A stretch of DNA of 64,000 nt, from assembly GCF_028288465.1 (NCBI RefSeq), contig NZ_JAQBNR010000005.1:62001-126000 (forward strand), given 5' to 3'. Source of the stretch: Ferruginibacter sp. (GTDB lineage Bacteria; Bacteroidota; Bacteroidia; Chitinophagales; Chitinophagaceae). The notes under the pieces are model-generated. The model was given only the letters and a program-made list of their open reading frames with translations, made no database searches and had not been told where the DNA came from. Positions 9,221 to 18,418 of this stretch are shown piece after piece (positions within the stretch are counted from its first letter, which is position 1; each line of letters starts with the position of its first letter). A program made the translations under genes and the position numbers.

Positions 9221-10371
9221 TACAAAGCTTCGGTATACAATTGTTTAAAATCCGCTCTTGAGACGGGCTTAGGGTTATTGGGATGACAAAAATCTGCCAG
9301 CGCTAAATCGCTCAATGTTTCGATATGTTCTTCTTTAACTCCAATATCACGCAGTCTTACCGGCAAGCCGACCCGTTGGTTTAGTTCAAACAGATGATTG
9401 ACCACAGCTTCGCCTGTTGTTTTTTCCAGGTCCATTGCCAAAGCCATTCTTTTAAATTCAGTTTCCAAACCCGGGGCGTTAAAACGCATACCGAACGGCA
9501 AGTTGACAGCATTGGCCAAACCATGATGTGTATCTAGCAAAGAAGACAATGGATGCGCCAGGGAGTGCACCACACCCAATCCTTTTTGAAAAGCAACGGC
9601 CCCCATTAACGAGGCAATCATCATTTTACTTCTTGATTCCAGGCTGGGTTTATTAACGGCTTCGGCGATAGATTGGTTGATGAGTAATATTCCTTCCAGC
9701 CCGATGCCTGCTGCCATTGGATGAAAATTTTTGGCGATGAATGCCTCCATATTATGTGTCAGTGCATCCATGCCGGTAGCTGCGGTAACAAACGGCGGTA
9801 ATTCCATTGTAAGCAACGGATCTGCAAAAACTATTTTGGCCATTAGTTTAGGCGCAAATAAAATTCTTTTGCGGTGTGTATCATCTTCTGAAATGATGGC
9901 GCTTCTGCCTACTTCGCTTCCGGTACCACTAGTTGTGGGCACTGTTATAAAATAGGGAACGTCTTCAGTAACATATTGATCGCCGCCAATCAGGTCATCG
10001 TAATCAAATAAATCGCGGTGATGGTTGATGCGTAATACAATGGCCCTGGCCACATCCATTGCTGCACCACCCCCGATGCCAATGATACAATCTCTCCCCG
10101 TTTCGTTGTATGCTTCTCCCCCTTTTAATACATCACTCTTAACCGGGTTTTTATGAATATCGGCAAACACTTCTACAGAAATTCCTTTTGCAGCAAGACT
10201 ATCTTTTATCTCTTTGAAAAAGTCCAGTCCGCTTACCATTGGGTCGGTAACAAGCAACGGCCTGCTTAAGCCGTTGGCCAATAAATGATCCGGTAATTCT
10301 TTGATGGCACCGGCGCCAAATCGGACAATCGTGGGAAAATTAAATTGTCTTACTACATTAAAATCTGTCAT
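9220..10371 (-). CDS. Iron-containing (group III) alcohol dehydrogenase
   Basis: NAD(P)-dependent dehydrogenase of 383 residues with the complete metal site of the group III family: Asp202, His206, His269 and His283, set in MDALTHNMEAF and VVHSLAHPLSSLLDTHHG. The nucleotide-binding GIGGGAAMDVA (about 98-108) is also present. Its 3' end is coupled to the amidase gene (TAATG). In the gamma-glutamyl scheme it would oxidise gamma-glutamyl-ethanolamide to the aldehyde. That step is the reason to favour an amino alcohol as the pathway substrate, because a diamine such as putrescine would need an oxidase (PuuB type) here. The chemistry fits, but the substrate is inferred. Confidence 0.92.
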   Translation of the reverse strand: MTDFNVVRQFNFPTIVRFGAGAIKELPDHLLANGLSRPLLVTDPMVSGLDFFKEIKDSLAAKGISVEVFADIHKNPVKSDVLKGGEAYNETGRDCIIGIGGGAAMDVARAIVLRINHHRDLFDYDDLIGGDQYVTEDVPYFITVPTTSGTGSEVGRSAIISEDDTHRKRILFAPKLMAKIVFADPLLTMELPPFVTAATGMDALTHNMEAFIAKNFHPMAAGIGLEGILLINQSIAEAVNKPSLESRSKMMIASLMGAVAFQKGLGVVHSLAHPLSSLLDTHHGLANAVNLPFGMRFNAPGLETEFKRMALAMDLEKTTGEAVVNHLFELNQRVGLPVRLRDIGVKEEHIETLSDLALADFCHPNNPKPVSRADFKQLYTEAL

Positions 10372-10505
10372 ACAAATTATTTTTTTGATAGTAACGCTGA
10401 TGATACTGATTTGGACGGATCACCGCGAATTTTTAGTTTTTGAATTTTTCGAAAGCCAGGTAAAACCTCAAAGTTAGGAAGTGTACCATAAAGCTGAAAA
10501 AGTAA

Positions 10506-10558
10506 AAGTGTGCGACGCAACCAAAGATTCACACAGTTGTATTTGCCCGGACAAAAAA
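10506..10558. repeat. 53-bp dispersed intergenic repeat, copy 1
   Basis: Two conserved ends, AAGTGTGCGACGCAAC and TGCCCGGACAAAAAA, flank about 22 variable bases. A second copy with the same ends, order and total length lies at about 45632-45684. Both sit between two minus-strand genes, shortly after one stop codon. A 12-base fragment of the same motif (ATCGTTGCGTCG) occurs at 17423-17434 after the S46 peptidase gene. Function unknown. Confidence 0.6.
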
Positions 10559-10583
10559 CTTGACACTTAATAGCGAAATTTTT

Positions 10584-11957
10584 TTAAATAATTTCCAGGT
10601 ATCGTTTCAGTTCCCAATCGGTGACTACTTTAGAAAATTGTCTCCACTCCCATTCTCTTGTTGCGGTAAAATGCTCAACGAAAGTGGCACCGAATAATTC
10701 AGTTGCAATGGGTGAAGTTTTCATTGCCTGTGTTGCTTCCCATAAATTCCTGGGCAATGTACCATTCTTCGTGTCTGCGTAACCGTTACCAACTGTTGGT
10801 TGTGTTTTTAATTTCAGTTTATTGTTAATGCCATACAAACCAGCCGCAAGACAAGCTGCCATTGCGAGATAAGGATTGCTGTCGGAACCTACCACCCTTG
10901 TTTCCAGCCGCGTGCTGCTGCTGCTTCCGGGTAAAGCCCTCAAAGCCGTGGTACGATTGTCGATGGCCCAGGTTAAGGTTGTGGGCGCCCAGGCTCCTTC
11001 TACCAAACGCTTATAACTGTTAACAGTAGGTGCAAACATGGGGAGTATAAACGGCAGGCAGGCCAGCTGACCCGCCATATAACTTTCCATTAAATTGCTT
11101 ATGCCTGTTGCTTTTTTATTATCGTAAAAGAGGTTTTGTTTTTTTGCAGTGCTCCACAAACTCTGGTGCACATGCCCGCTGCAACCGGGTAAATTTTCGT
11201 TGAACTTGGCCATGAATGTGGCGATTACGCCATGCAGATGTGCTATCTGTTTTACCCCACTTTTAAAAAGTACGGCCCTGTCTGCAGCCTCCAGGACTTC
11301 TGAATAAGTGATGGCTGCTTCATATACACCCGGGCCGGTTTCTGTATGCAGGCCTTCGATGGGAACACCAAACTTTTTGAGCAAATCGAAGAGGTCGTTA
11401 AAATAATCATTTTTTTGTGCCACCCTTTGTAACGAATAACCAAACATACCAGGCGTCATCGGCCTTATGTCGCGGAATTTTCCGTTATATAATTCTTCTG
11501 TATTATCCTGCAGGTTGAACCATTCAAACTCCTGTGAAAAATACGGCGTGTAGCCGTTGCTGTTAGCCTGCCCGATAATTTTCTTTAATAAACTGCGGGG
11601 ACAAACTTCCAACCCTTTGCCTTTACTGTCGCAAAAATCTGCCAGGAAAAAAGGCGTTTCATTATCCCAGGGAACCTGGCGAAAAGTATTAAGGTCAACC
11701 ACTGCGGTAGCATCAGGATAACCCGAGTGCCAGCCGGTATACTGACTGTTATCGTATGCCACATCTGCCGAATCCCAGCCAAACACCACATTGCAAAAGC
11801 CAAATCCTTTTTCAACAATGCCGCTGAATTTTTCAAAGCTCATCAGCTTGCCGCGGAGTATGCCATCCATATCGGTGATGGCGAGCTTTACTTTTTCGGT
11901 ATTTTGTTCAGCTAACAGCCGCAACACTTTATCTATTAACTGTGGTTGATTGGACAT
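10584..11957 (-). CDS. Glutamine-synthetase-like gamma-glutamyl-amide ligase
   Basis: ATP-dependent enzyme of the glutamine synthetase I superfamily (457 residues) that would join glutamate to an amine. N-terminal beta-grasp segment KLAITDMDGILRGKLMSFEKF is of the kind seen in PuuA/GlnA4/IpuC-type ligases rather than true glutamine synthetase. The catalytic part has ETGPGVYEAAI, GCSGHVHQSLW (ATP site) and an Arg-rich NRTTALRALPGS followed by TRLETRVVGSDSNPYLAMAA. The length and the absence of an adenylylation-type tail also point to the non-housekeeping group. Its ATG lies inside the end of the permease gene (29-bp overlap), so ligase and transporter are translated together. Gamma-glutamyl-ethanolamide synthetase is the best guess; the amine substrate needs testing. 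Confidence 0.88.
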   Translation of the reverse strand: MSNQPQLIDKVLRLLAEQNTEKVKLAITDMDGILRGKLMSFEKFSGIVEKGFGFCNVVFGWDSADVAYDNSQYTGWHSGYPDATAVVDLNTFRQVPWDNETPFFLADFCDSKGKGLEVCPRSLLKKIIGQANSNGYTPYFSQEFEWFNLQDNTEELYNGKFRDIRPMTPGMFGYSLQRVAQKNDYFNDLFDLLKKFGVPIEGLHTETGPGVYEAAITYSEVLEAADRAVLFKSGVKQIAHLHGVIATFMAKFNENLPGCSGHVHQSLWSTAKKQNLFYDNKKATGISNLMESYMAGQLACLPFILPMFAPTVNSYKRLVEGAWAPTTLTWAIDNRTTALRALPGSSSSTRLETRVVGSDSNPYLAMAACLAAGLYGINNKLKLKTQPTVGNGYADTKNGTLPRNLWEATQAMKTSPIATELFGATFVEHFTATREWEWRQFSKVVTDWELKRYLEII

Positions 11958-13296
11958 CTGTTTTTCTTTTTACGATAAAATGAAACCAAATATAAGCAAG
12001 TGCAAGTATAGCAAAAAAGATCACGGCCAGTTTTATGTTGAGACTTGTCATTGCTATAAGAGAAATAACAGCAATGATCAGTGCTAGTACAGGAAACCAG
12101 GGATACAAGGGAACTTTAAAAGGCCTTGGCATTTGGGGCTCTTTTTTACGCAACACCAACACCGCTATCATGGCAAATATGTATAACACAATGGCGCCAA
12201 AGCAGGCGATGGTAATAATGTCGCCGGTTTTGCCCGTGAACAGGGCAATGATACCGATGGCCATATTCAGCAACAGCGCATTGACAGGTGTTTTAAATTT
12301 GGGATGAATTTTACCAAACACAACAGGAATACAACCGGTTTTACCAAACTCATAAGTGGCACGGCTTGCAGCCAGTATCAGTCCATGAAAGGAAGCAACC
12401 AGCCCCATTAAACCAATCGTAATCAGTAAATGATATAACCATCCGCTGTTACCGGTAATTTGTCCCAAAGCCAGTGGTAGCGGTGAATCAGAAGCATCTG
12501 CTCCGGGAGTTGTATAGACTATTTTTTCCCATCCCCCAACACCAACAGAGGAGATAAATACCAGCGCACATAAAATGATCAGCGTCAATAATGCAGAGCC
12601 AAAACCTTTTAGTACATTCTTCTGCGGATTCACTGTTTCTTCTGCTACATTCGCCACGCCTTCCAGCCCCAAAAAAAACCAAACGGCAAAAGGGGTTGCA
12701 GCCCAAACACCTTCCCATCCATTGGGAAAAGCATTTTGGGTAAGATTGGTCCAATGAAAATGCGGAAGGGTAACGCCGCTAAATAGTACCAGTTCAAAAA
12801 CAGCAAAGGCGGTAATGATCAGCTCAAAAGTAGCCGCTGCTTTTACACCATACATGTTAAGGCCGGTAAAAATAAAGTAGGCAACTACGGCTATGCTGGT
12901 AACAGAAAACTGTGGTAAAAAAATATGAAAATAAGCACCGATGGCCGCGGCAATAGCGGGTGGTGCAAAAACAAATTCTATGATCTGCGCCATGCCGGCT
13001 ACAAAGCCAATGTCTTTTCCCATCGCCCTGGTAGCATAATCAAATACACCCCCGGCCTTGGGTATAGCACAAGCCAGCTCTGTGTAGGAAAAGGTAAACG
13101 TAACATACATTATGATGATAAAAAAAGTGGCGATGGCCAATCCCAAAGTGCCACCAACCGGCAGCCCGAGATTCCAGCCAAAATACATTCCGGAGATAAC
13201 GTAACCAACGCCCAGCCCCCATAACATTACCGGGCCAAGTGTTCTTTTTAGTTCTGTTGCCGAGCCTTCATTTGGTGTAATTGGTTGTTGCGCCAT
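11929..13296 (-). CDS. APC-family amino acid/amine permease, ethanolamine permease type
   Basis: Integral membrane transporter with about 12 hydrophobic segments. The ATG at 13296 (MAQQPITPNEGSATELKR) is preferred to an in-frame codon at 13329 because it follows a near-consensus -7 box at the expected distance. The N-terminal part matches what I recall of the ethanolamine permease group (TIGR00908): LGPVMLWGLGVGYVISG, GWNLGLPVGG, ELACAIPKAGGVFDYATRA and VAGMAQIIEFVFAPPAIAAA. The C-terminal half has the GLEGVANVAEETVNPQKN segment common in APC carriers. It is the first gene of the set and overlaps the ligase gene. It would supply the amine that the ligase consumes. The transporter family is certain; ethanolamine specificity is likely. 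Confidence 0.87.
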   Translation of the reverse strand: MAQQPITPNEGSATELKRTLGPVMLWGLGVGYVISGMYFGWNLGLPVGGTLGLAIATFFIIIMYVTFTFSYTELACAIPKAGGVFDYATRAMGKDIGFVAGMAQIIEFVFAPPAIAAAIGAYFHIFLPQFSVTSIAVVAYFIFTGLNMYGVKAAATFELIITAFAVFELVLFSGVTLPHFHWTNLTQNAFPNGWEGVWAATPFAVWFFLGLEGVANVAEETVNPQKNVLKGFGSALLTLIILCALVFISSVGVGGWEKIVYTTPGADASDSPLPLALGQITGNSGWLYHLLITIGLMGLVASFHGLILAASRATYEFGKTGCIPVVFGKIHPKFKTPVNALLLNMAIGIIALFTGKTGDIITIACFGAIVLYIFAMIAVLVLRKKEPQMPRPFKVPLYPWFPVLALIIAVISLIAMTSLNIKLAVIFFAILALAYIWFHFIVKRKTDVQSTTVNR

Positions 13297-13313
13297 TGAA
13301 TTTTTATTATGCT

Positions 13314-13321
13314 TAAAGATA
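13314..13321 (-). promoter_or_regulatory. Possible -7 box TATCTTTA before the permease operon
   Basis: Minus-strand TATCTTTA differs from TAnnTTTG at the last base and ends 17 bp before the chosen permease ATG. It lies within the alternative longer reading frame, which argues for the shorter start. Confidence 0.35.
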
Positions 13322-13477
13322 AGCATCAAAGGAATACAATGATGATGAGCGAAGCAACGGATGCGTTACAAATTGGGAGATTGATTAAATAGAAGCGGCT
13401 TGCAGGAATTGTAGTTGCATCCGGTATTTGTATAAAAAGGATACGGTACCAACCTTCGCCATGCAAATTTAATTACA

Positions 13478-15034
13478 TCAGCCAAGTTCGGCATAAGCCG
13501 CAGCAGACATATTGTTTTGCAAAAACTTTTGCCAGTCTTCCAGCATCTTGCCTTTCAATACGCGGGGAAATTTATGTTGGCCGCCCACTTTGCCTTTGGA
13601 GTGCATAAACTCAAGAAAAGTATTTTCTGAAAGTACTGTTATCAGTACATCTTTCAAAGCATGCTTTCTCTCTACTTCATAATCGTCATTCAGTTCTTTT
13701 AGTTTTTCGTCTATGCGTAACCGTAATACATCTTTATCAATCACATCGTCTGTGGCAACATACCAGTGGTGAGCAAAAAATAATTCATGCGGTACGCCGG
13801 CCACCGTAAATTCGGGAATAGAAATATTCAACTCATCACTCACCATTTCAATGGCTTTGTTCATATTATCCACACTTAAATGTTCGCCCACCAAACTTAA
13901 AAAGTGTTTGGTTCTGCCAGTGATGATGATTTCGCTTTTTTCTTTATTGATTAATTTTACCGTATCACCAATGGCATAGCGCCAGGCTCCGGCGTTGGTA
14001 CTGATTAAGATAGAATAATCTTTGTTTTCTTCAATCTCATGTATCATCAATACTTCCGGATTGTCGAGCATGTTTCCTTCACTGTCAAAGTTATTTTCAT
14101 CAAAAGGAACGAATTCAAAAAAGATATTGTTATTCAGCGCCAGGTGCATTCCGGTTGAATCCTGACGGTTTTGATATGCTAAAAAGCCCTCGCTGGCAAG
14201 ATAGGTTTCAATGTAGGTGATTGGTTTGCCCAGTAGTTTTACGAATCCTTTTTTATATGGCTCCATCGCCACGCCGCCATGCACATAAAAGGCAAGGTTG
14301 GGCCACACTTCGTGAATATTTTTTAGCTGGTACCTTTCAATAATTTTTTCCATGCAGAGCTGCAGCCATGCAGGTACGCCTACTATAAAACCTATATCCC
14401 AGTTAGGGGCATTCTCTACTATTTCTTCCAGTTTCTTTTCCCAGTCCTTTTCCCTCGCAATTTTTTTCCCGGGTTTATATAAGCCCAACCCCTGGAACCA
14501 GAAAGGAATATTTTTTTGCTGAATACCGCTCAGGTCGCCTGCGTAATAGGTGGCGCCTTTTTGTAATTGTGTACTGCCACCGAGTAACAACCAACCTTTG
14601 CCGATGGCACTTTTGGGAACATCCTGGTATTTGGCTAAACTCAATAATTGTTTGAAACTTGTTATGGTGTTGCTGCGGATTAACTCTTTTGTAATGGGGA
14701 TATATTTACTGGCGGCTTCGCTGGTACCGCTGCTGAGCGCAAAATATTTTACCACGCCGGGCCAGCAAACATCGGAAGTTCCTTCCACGGCCTTATGCCA
14801 CCACTCCTTGTATATTTTGCTGTAATTGTAAGTAGGTACCAGTTGCTGAAACTTCTTACCGCTGTGCCTGCTCATTAAAATTTCATCAAACCTGTATGCC
14901 TGCCCAAACTGTGTGAACCTGGCCTTGCGCAACAACTTTTTAAGAACCCGTAATTGCTGACTCCGCGGCGTACTGATGGGCAGGTTGAGCGCCCTTGCAA
15001 TACTTGCCGGAAGTTTTAAATCAATAATTGCCAT
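13478..15034 (-). CDS. GH3-family acyl-amido synthetase
   Basis: Adenylate-forming enzyme of 518 residues related to plant GH3 proteins, which activate a carboxylic acid with ATP and link it to an amino acid or amine. Visible family features are the ATP-site motif FALSSGTSEAASKYIPITKEL (about 93-113), the YLASEGFLAYQ segment, EFVPFDENN, and the C-terminal GRTKHFLSLVGEHLSVDNM loop. Bacterial GH3 genes are common in Bacteroidota but their substrates are mostly unknown. It lies 181 bp upstream of the permease on the same strand. It is divergent from the S46 peptidase gene, so it probably has its own promoter. A role linked to the gamma-glutamyl set is possible but unproven. Confidence 0.85.
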   Translation of the reverse strand: MAIIDLKLPASIARALNLPISTPRSQQLRVLKKLLRKARFTQFGQAYRFDEILMSRHSGKKFQQLVPTYNYSKIYKEWWHKAVEGTSDVCWPGVVKYFALSSGTSEAASKYIPITKELIRSNTITSFKQLLSLAKYQDVPKSAIGKGWLLLGGSTQLQKGATYYAGDLSGIQQKNIPFWFQGLGLYKPGKKIAREKDWEKKLEEIVENAPNWDIGFIVGVPAWLQLCMEKIIERYQLKNIHEVWPNLAFYVHGGVAMEPYKKGFVKLLGKPITYIETYLASEGFLAYQNRQDSTGMHLALNNNIFFEFVPFDENNFDSEGNMLDNPEVLMIHEIEENKDYSILISTNAGAWRYAIGDTVKLINKEKSEIIITGRTKHFLSLVGEHLSVDNMNKAIEMVSDELNISIPEFTVAGVPHELFFAHHWYVATDDVIDKDVLRLRIDEKLKELNDDYEVERKHALKDVLITVLSENTFLEFMHSKGKVGGQHKFPRVLKGKMLEDWQKFLQNNMSAAAYAELG

Positions 15035-15225
15035 GCATATCGTGCTTGATGATACAACAAATTTACTGTTTACAATTGGCTTACGGGTAATAATTTACAA
15101 ACGGAAAATAGTGCCGGACAATGGTAACCCTTGCCGGAGAAATATGCAAAAGTACTATCAATAGATATCATAAAAACCGGGGTTAAATAATACAAATAAC
15201 TGATGTTTCATCCATCAATATGGCG

Positions 15226-15233
15226 TAGGTTTG
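15226..15233 (+). promoter_or_regulatory. -7 box TAGGTTTG of the S46 peptidase gene
   Basis: Exact match to TAnnTTTG, ending 19 bp before the ATG at 15253. A TTTC about 17 bp further upstream may serve as the -33 element. Confidence 0.55.
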
Positions 15234-15252
15234 TTCATTAAATTTAAACGAT

Positions 15253-17415
15253 ATGAAGAAAATTTTGGTGTTAATGCTGTTATCCTTCTCCCTGTTAAAA
15301 GCAAGTGCTGATGAAGGAATGTGGTTACCCATGTTGTTAGGCCAGCAGGTATACAATGACATGGTAAAGAAAGGATTGAAATTAACAAAAGAGCAATTGT
15401 ACTCAGTTAATAAATCATCTTTAAAAGATGCGATTTTAATTTTTGGCGGCGGTTGTACGGGTGAAATAGTCAGCAGCGAAGGGTTGATTTTTACCAATCA
15501 CCATTGTGGTTATTCTGCCATCGCCAATGCCAGTACAGTAGAGCACAATTACCTGCAGGATGGCTTTTACGCATTTAATAAAGACCAGGAAATAAAAAGT
15601 GAATTGACAGTGCAGTTTTTAGACAGGATTGTGGATGTAACCGCCGATGTGGAAGCTGCAGTAAAAGGACTGGCCTGGGCAGACAGGGTTGCAAAAATGC
15701 CGGAAGTATATAAATCCATTACCGATAAAGTATTGGATAAAGAGAATGCGCTGGCGGGAAGAATATACCCGATGTTTAAAGGCAACCAGTACATTATGTA
15801 CGTGTACAAAACATACCGGGATATCCGGCTGGTAGGCGCACCTCCGGAAACAGTTGGTAAATTTGGAGGTGATACAGATAACTGGGAATGGCCCCGCCAC
15901 ACAGGCGATTTTTCTATCTTCAGGGTATATGCAACAAAAGACGGCAAGCCCGCAGATTACAGCAAAGACAATACTCCGTTAAAACCCAAATACTTTTTGC
16001 CGGTAAGTATCAAAGGCATTAAAGATGGTGACTATGCAATGATTTACGGATACCCCGGCGGTACCAACCGGTACGAAACAAGCTATGGCATTAAATTAAA
16101 AAATGAAATTGAAAATCCTTCGCTGGTTAATTTGAGGGATGTGCGTTTAAAAATTATGCACGAACAGATGCTGAAAGATCCGGCCGTAAAATTGAAGCTG
16201 GCAAGCAGTTATGCCAGCATTGCCAATTACTGGAAATTTTTTGATGGCGAAACAAAACAGCTGATTAAGTTTCATACCCAGGAGCAAAAACAGGAGTATG
16301 AAAATAAGTTTGCCGCATGGGCAAAAGCCAAACCCGAATATGAAAATATTTTTGCAGACTATGCAAAAAACTATGCGGCATGGACACCTTATAGCAAACA
16401 ACGGCAGTACATTAACGAAGGTATCATGGGCTCACCACTTGCAGCTTTTGCAGCTTCATTAATCGGGGTCGAAACCAACCTTGTAAAGCAGGGTATTTCT
16501 TCTGCCGATATCAAAAAATCGGTTGATGCTGCGACTGCTGCACGGAAAATTTTTTTGGCTGCTGAAGACAGGCCAAGCGATGAAAAAATTATGGCTCAAA
16601 CAGCCCGGCTCTTTTATACAGACATAGATAAAAGCCAGCACCCGATTGGTTTTTATGATGGCATTAAAAATGGATTTGGCGATTTAAAAGAGGAGCTTAC
16701 ATTTAAAAAATGGGCCGGCAATGTGTTTGATAGAACAATGATTTTAGATGATGCCAAATGGGCCGCTTTTGTTGCTAACCCCGATGCTACTGTTTTACAG
16801 GCGGACCCCGCTTTTGCATATGCATCTGCCTTTATAAAAAACTACAATCTGAAATATGCGCCCTTGTATGCTGCGTTTAACAGTAACAATGCGGCACTGG
16901 GTAAAAGTTATATGAAGGGTATTATGGAAATGAATCCGGCAGCAGCCAGCAAAATGTATCCTGACGCCAACTTTAGCATGCGGGTAAGTTTTGGCAATGT
17001 AAAAAGCTACAATCCGCGGGATGCCGTGCATTATGATTATGTTACTACGGGTAGAGGCGTGATAGAAAAATACAAAGCAGGCGATTATGAATTTGATTTA
17101 CCTGCCAAACAAATTGAGCTGATGAAGAAAAAAGATTTTGGCCAGTATATTGATAAGGGCAGGAACGACCTGGTGGTAGATTTTATAACTACCAATGATA
17201 TTACCGGCGGTAACAGCGGTAGCCCGGTGATTGATGGCAGCGGAAATTTGATAGGCCTTGCATTTGACGGCAACTACGAGGCACTTAGCCATAAAATTGC
17301 GTTTGACAAGGATTTAAATCGTACTATCTGTGTGGATGTACGTTATGTACTGTGGTGTATTGACAAGCTTGGTGGTGCAAAAAATATCATCAGTGAGCTA
17401 AAGTTGATTAAGTAA
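15253..17415 (+). CDS. S46 family dipeptidyl peptidase, DPP7 type
   Basis: Periplasmic or surface serine exopeptidase of 720 residues that removes dipeptides from peptide N termini. A signal peptide (MKKILVLMLLSFSLLKASA) is followed by the S46 hallmark DEGMWLP. The catalytic His is in TNHHCGY and the catalytic Ser is Ser655 in GGNSGSPV. The residue that separates DPP7 from DPP11 in this family lies in GLAFDGNYEAL. Here it is Gly673, as in DPP7 (hydrophobic P1 preference), not Arg as in the Asp/Glu-specific DPP11. The substrate class is inferred from that single position. These enzymes let asaccharolytic or protein-using Bacteroidota feed on peptides. A good -7 box precedes the gene. Confidence 0.93.
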   Translation: MKKILVLMLLSFSLLKASADEGMWLPMLLGQQVYNDMVKKGLKLTKEQLYSVNKSSLKDAILIFGGGCTGEIVSSEGLIFTNHHCGYSAIANASTVEHNYLQDGFYAFNKDQEIKSELTVQFLDRIVDVTADVEAAVKGLAWADRVAKMPEVYKSITDKVLDKENALAGRIYPMFKGNQYIMYVYKTYRDIRLVGAPPETVGKFGGDTDNWEWPRHTGDFSIFRVYATKDGKPADYSKDNTPLKPKYFLPVSIKGIKDGDYAMIYGYPGGTNRYETSYGIKLKNEIENPSLVNLRDVRLKIMHEQMLKDPAVKLKLASSYASIANYWKFFDGETKQLIKFHTQEQKQEYENKFAAWAKAKPEYENIFADYAKNYAAWTPYSKQRQYINEGIMGSPLAAFAASLIGVETNLVKQGISSADIKKSVDAATAARKIFLAAEDRPSDEKIMAQTARLFYTDIDKSQHPIGFYDGIKNGFGDLKEELTFKKWAGNVFDRTMILDDAKWAAFVANPDATVLQADPAFAYASAFIKNYNLKYAPLYAAFNSNNAALGKSYMKGIMEMNPAAASKMYPDANFSMRVSFGNVKSYNPRDAVHYDYVTTGRGVIEKYKAGDYEFDLPAKQIELMKKKDFGQYIDKGRNDLVVDFITTNDITGGNSGSPVIDGSGNLIGLAFDGNYEALSHKIAFDKDLNRTICVDVRYVLWCIDKLGGAKNIISELKLIK

Positions 17416-17514
17416 AAGCAAAATCGTTGCGTCGAAAACTAAGATTTTTATTCTAGCCCAAAACAATCCGGCACAATTAATGTTTTAACATCCAATAATA
17501 AAACTAACACAACA

Positions 17515-18312
17515 ATGAAAAAAATTCAGATAATTGTAACAGCCATTTTTATGAGCACTGTATTGTCACTTTCAGCACAAAATAAACCGGGAATAAAAAC
17601 AGAAGAAGTATCCTATACTTCGGGCGGTGTTAATTGCAAAAGCTTTGTAGCATATGATGGCAGTCAAAAAGGAAAAAGACCGGCCATTGTTGTTATACCG
17701 GAATGGTGGGGTAACAATGATTATTCAAAATGGAGAGCCCGGCAACTGGCAGAGCTGGGATATATTGCCATTGCGGTTGACATGTATGGGGAGGATAAAA
17801 TAGCGGCTGATCCAAAACAGGCGCAGGATTACGCCACACCTTTTTATAAAGATCCAAAATTGGGTGAGGAAAGAATTACTGCAGCAGTGAATAAATTAAA
17901 AGAATACCCGGAGACAGACGCTACAAAAATGGCGGCGATTGGTTATTGTTTTGGAGGATCGATGGTATTGAATGCGGCCAAGCTGGGAATGGATTTTAAA
18001 GGCGTGGTAAGTTTTCATGGCGGGTTGGCAACAGTACCTGCAACGGCCGGTTCTACAAAGGCAAAAATTTTGGTTTGCCATGGTGCAGCTGACAAATTTA
18101 TCAGCGATGCGGATATAAAAAACTTTAAAAGCAATCTTGATTCTTTAAAAGTGCCCTACACTTTTATTTCTTATCCCGATGCTACGCATGCATTCAGTAA
18201 CCCGGATGCTACGGCCAACGGCAAAAAGTTCAATATGCCAATTGCCTACAATGAGGCGGCAGATAAAAAATCATGGAACGATATGAAGGATTTTTTTAAA
18301 ACAATATTTTAG
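17515..18312 (+). CDS. Secreted dienelactone hydrolase family protein
   Basis: Alpha/beta hydrolase of 265 residues with a signal peptide (cleavage near LSLSAQ). The DLH triad is visible: Cys145 in GYCFGGSM, Asp193 in GAADKF and His225 in DATHAFSN. The WWG segment (EWWGNNDY, about 63-70) is also typical. The family cleaves lactones or esters; the natural substrate of exported members is not known. It starts 99 bp after the S46 peptidase stop on the same strand, so the two may be read together, and it is followed by a strong hairpin terminator. Confidence 0.88.
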   Translation: MKKIQIIVTAIFMSTVLSLSAQNKPGIKTEEVSYTSGGVNCKSFVAYDGSQKGKRPAIVVIPEWWGNNDYSKWRARQLAELGYIAIAVDMYGEDKIAADPKQAQDYATPFYKDPKLGEERITAAVNKLKEYPETDATKMAAIGYCFGGSMVLNAAKLGMDFKGVVSFHGGLATVPATAGSTKAKILVCHGAADKFISDADIKNFKSNLDSLKVPYTFISYPDATHAFSNPDATANGKKFNMPIAYNEAADKKSWNDMKDFFKTIF

Positions 18313-18368
18313 TGAGTGGTCTGTGGTGAATAATGAATAACGAGCATTTATTTTTTTGACAGACTGGT

Positions 18369-18399
18369 AAAATGGCAATGGTTTAACCGTTGCCATTTT
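18369..18399 (+). terminator. Terminator hairpin after the dienelactone hydrolase
   Basis: Stem AAAATGGCAA / TTGCCATTTT with an inner GGT/ACC extension and a tiny loop, 57 bp after the stop codon. The 3' T-rich side runs into the promoter of the next gene, so terminator and promoter share bases. Confidence 0.65.
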
Positions 18400-18406
18400 G
18401 CTTTAT

Positions 18407-18414
18407 TAACTTTG
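18407..18414 (+). promoter_or_regulatory. -7 box TAACTTTG next to the msrC start codon
   Basis: Exact TAnnTTTG match ending only 4 bp before the ATG at 18419. A transcript starting at the usual distance would be leaderless or nearly so. Confidence 0.5.
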
Positions 18415-18418
18415 CGAT

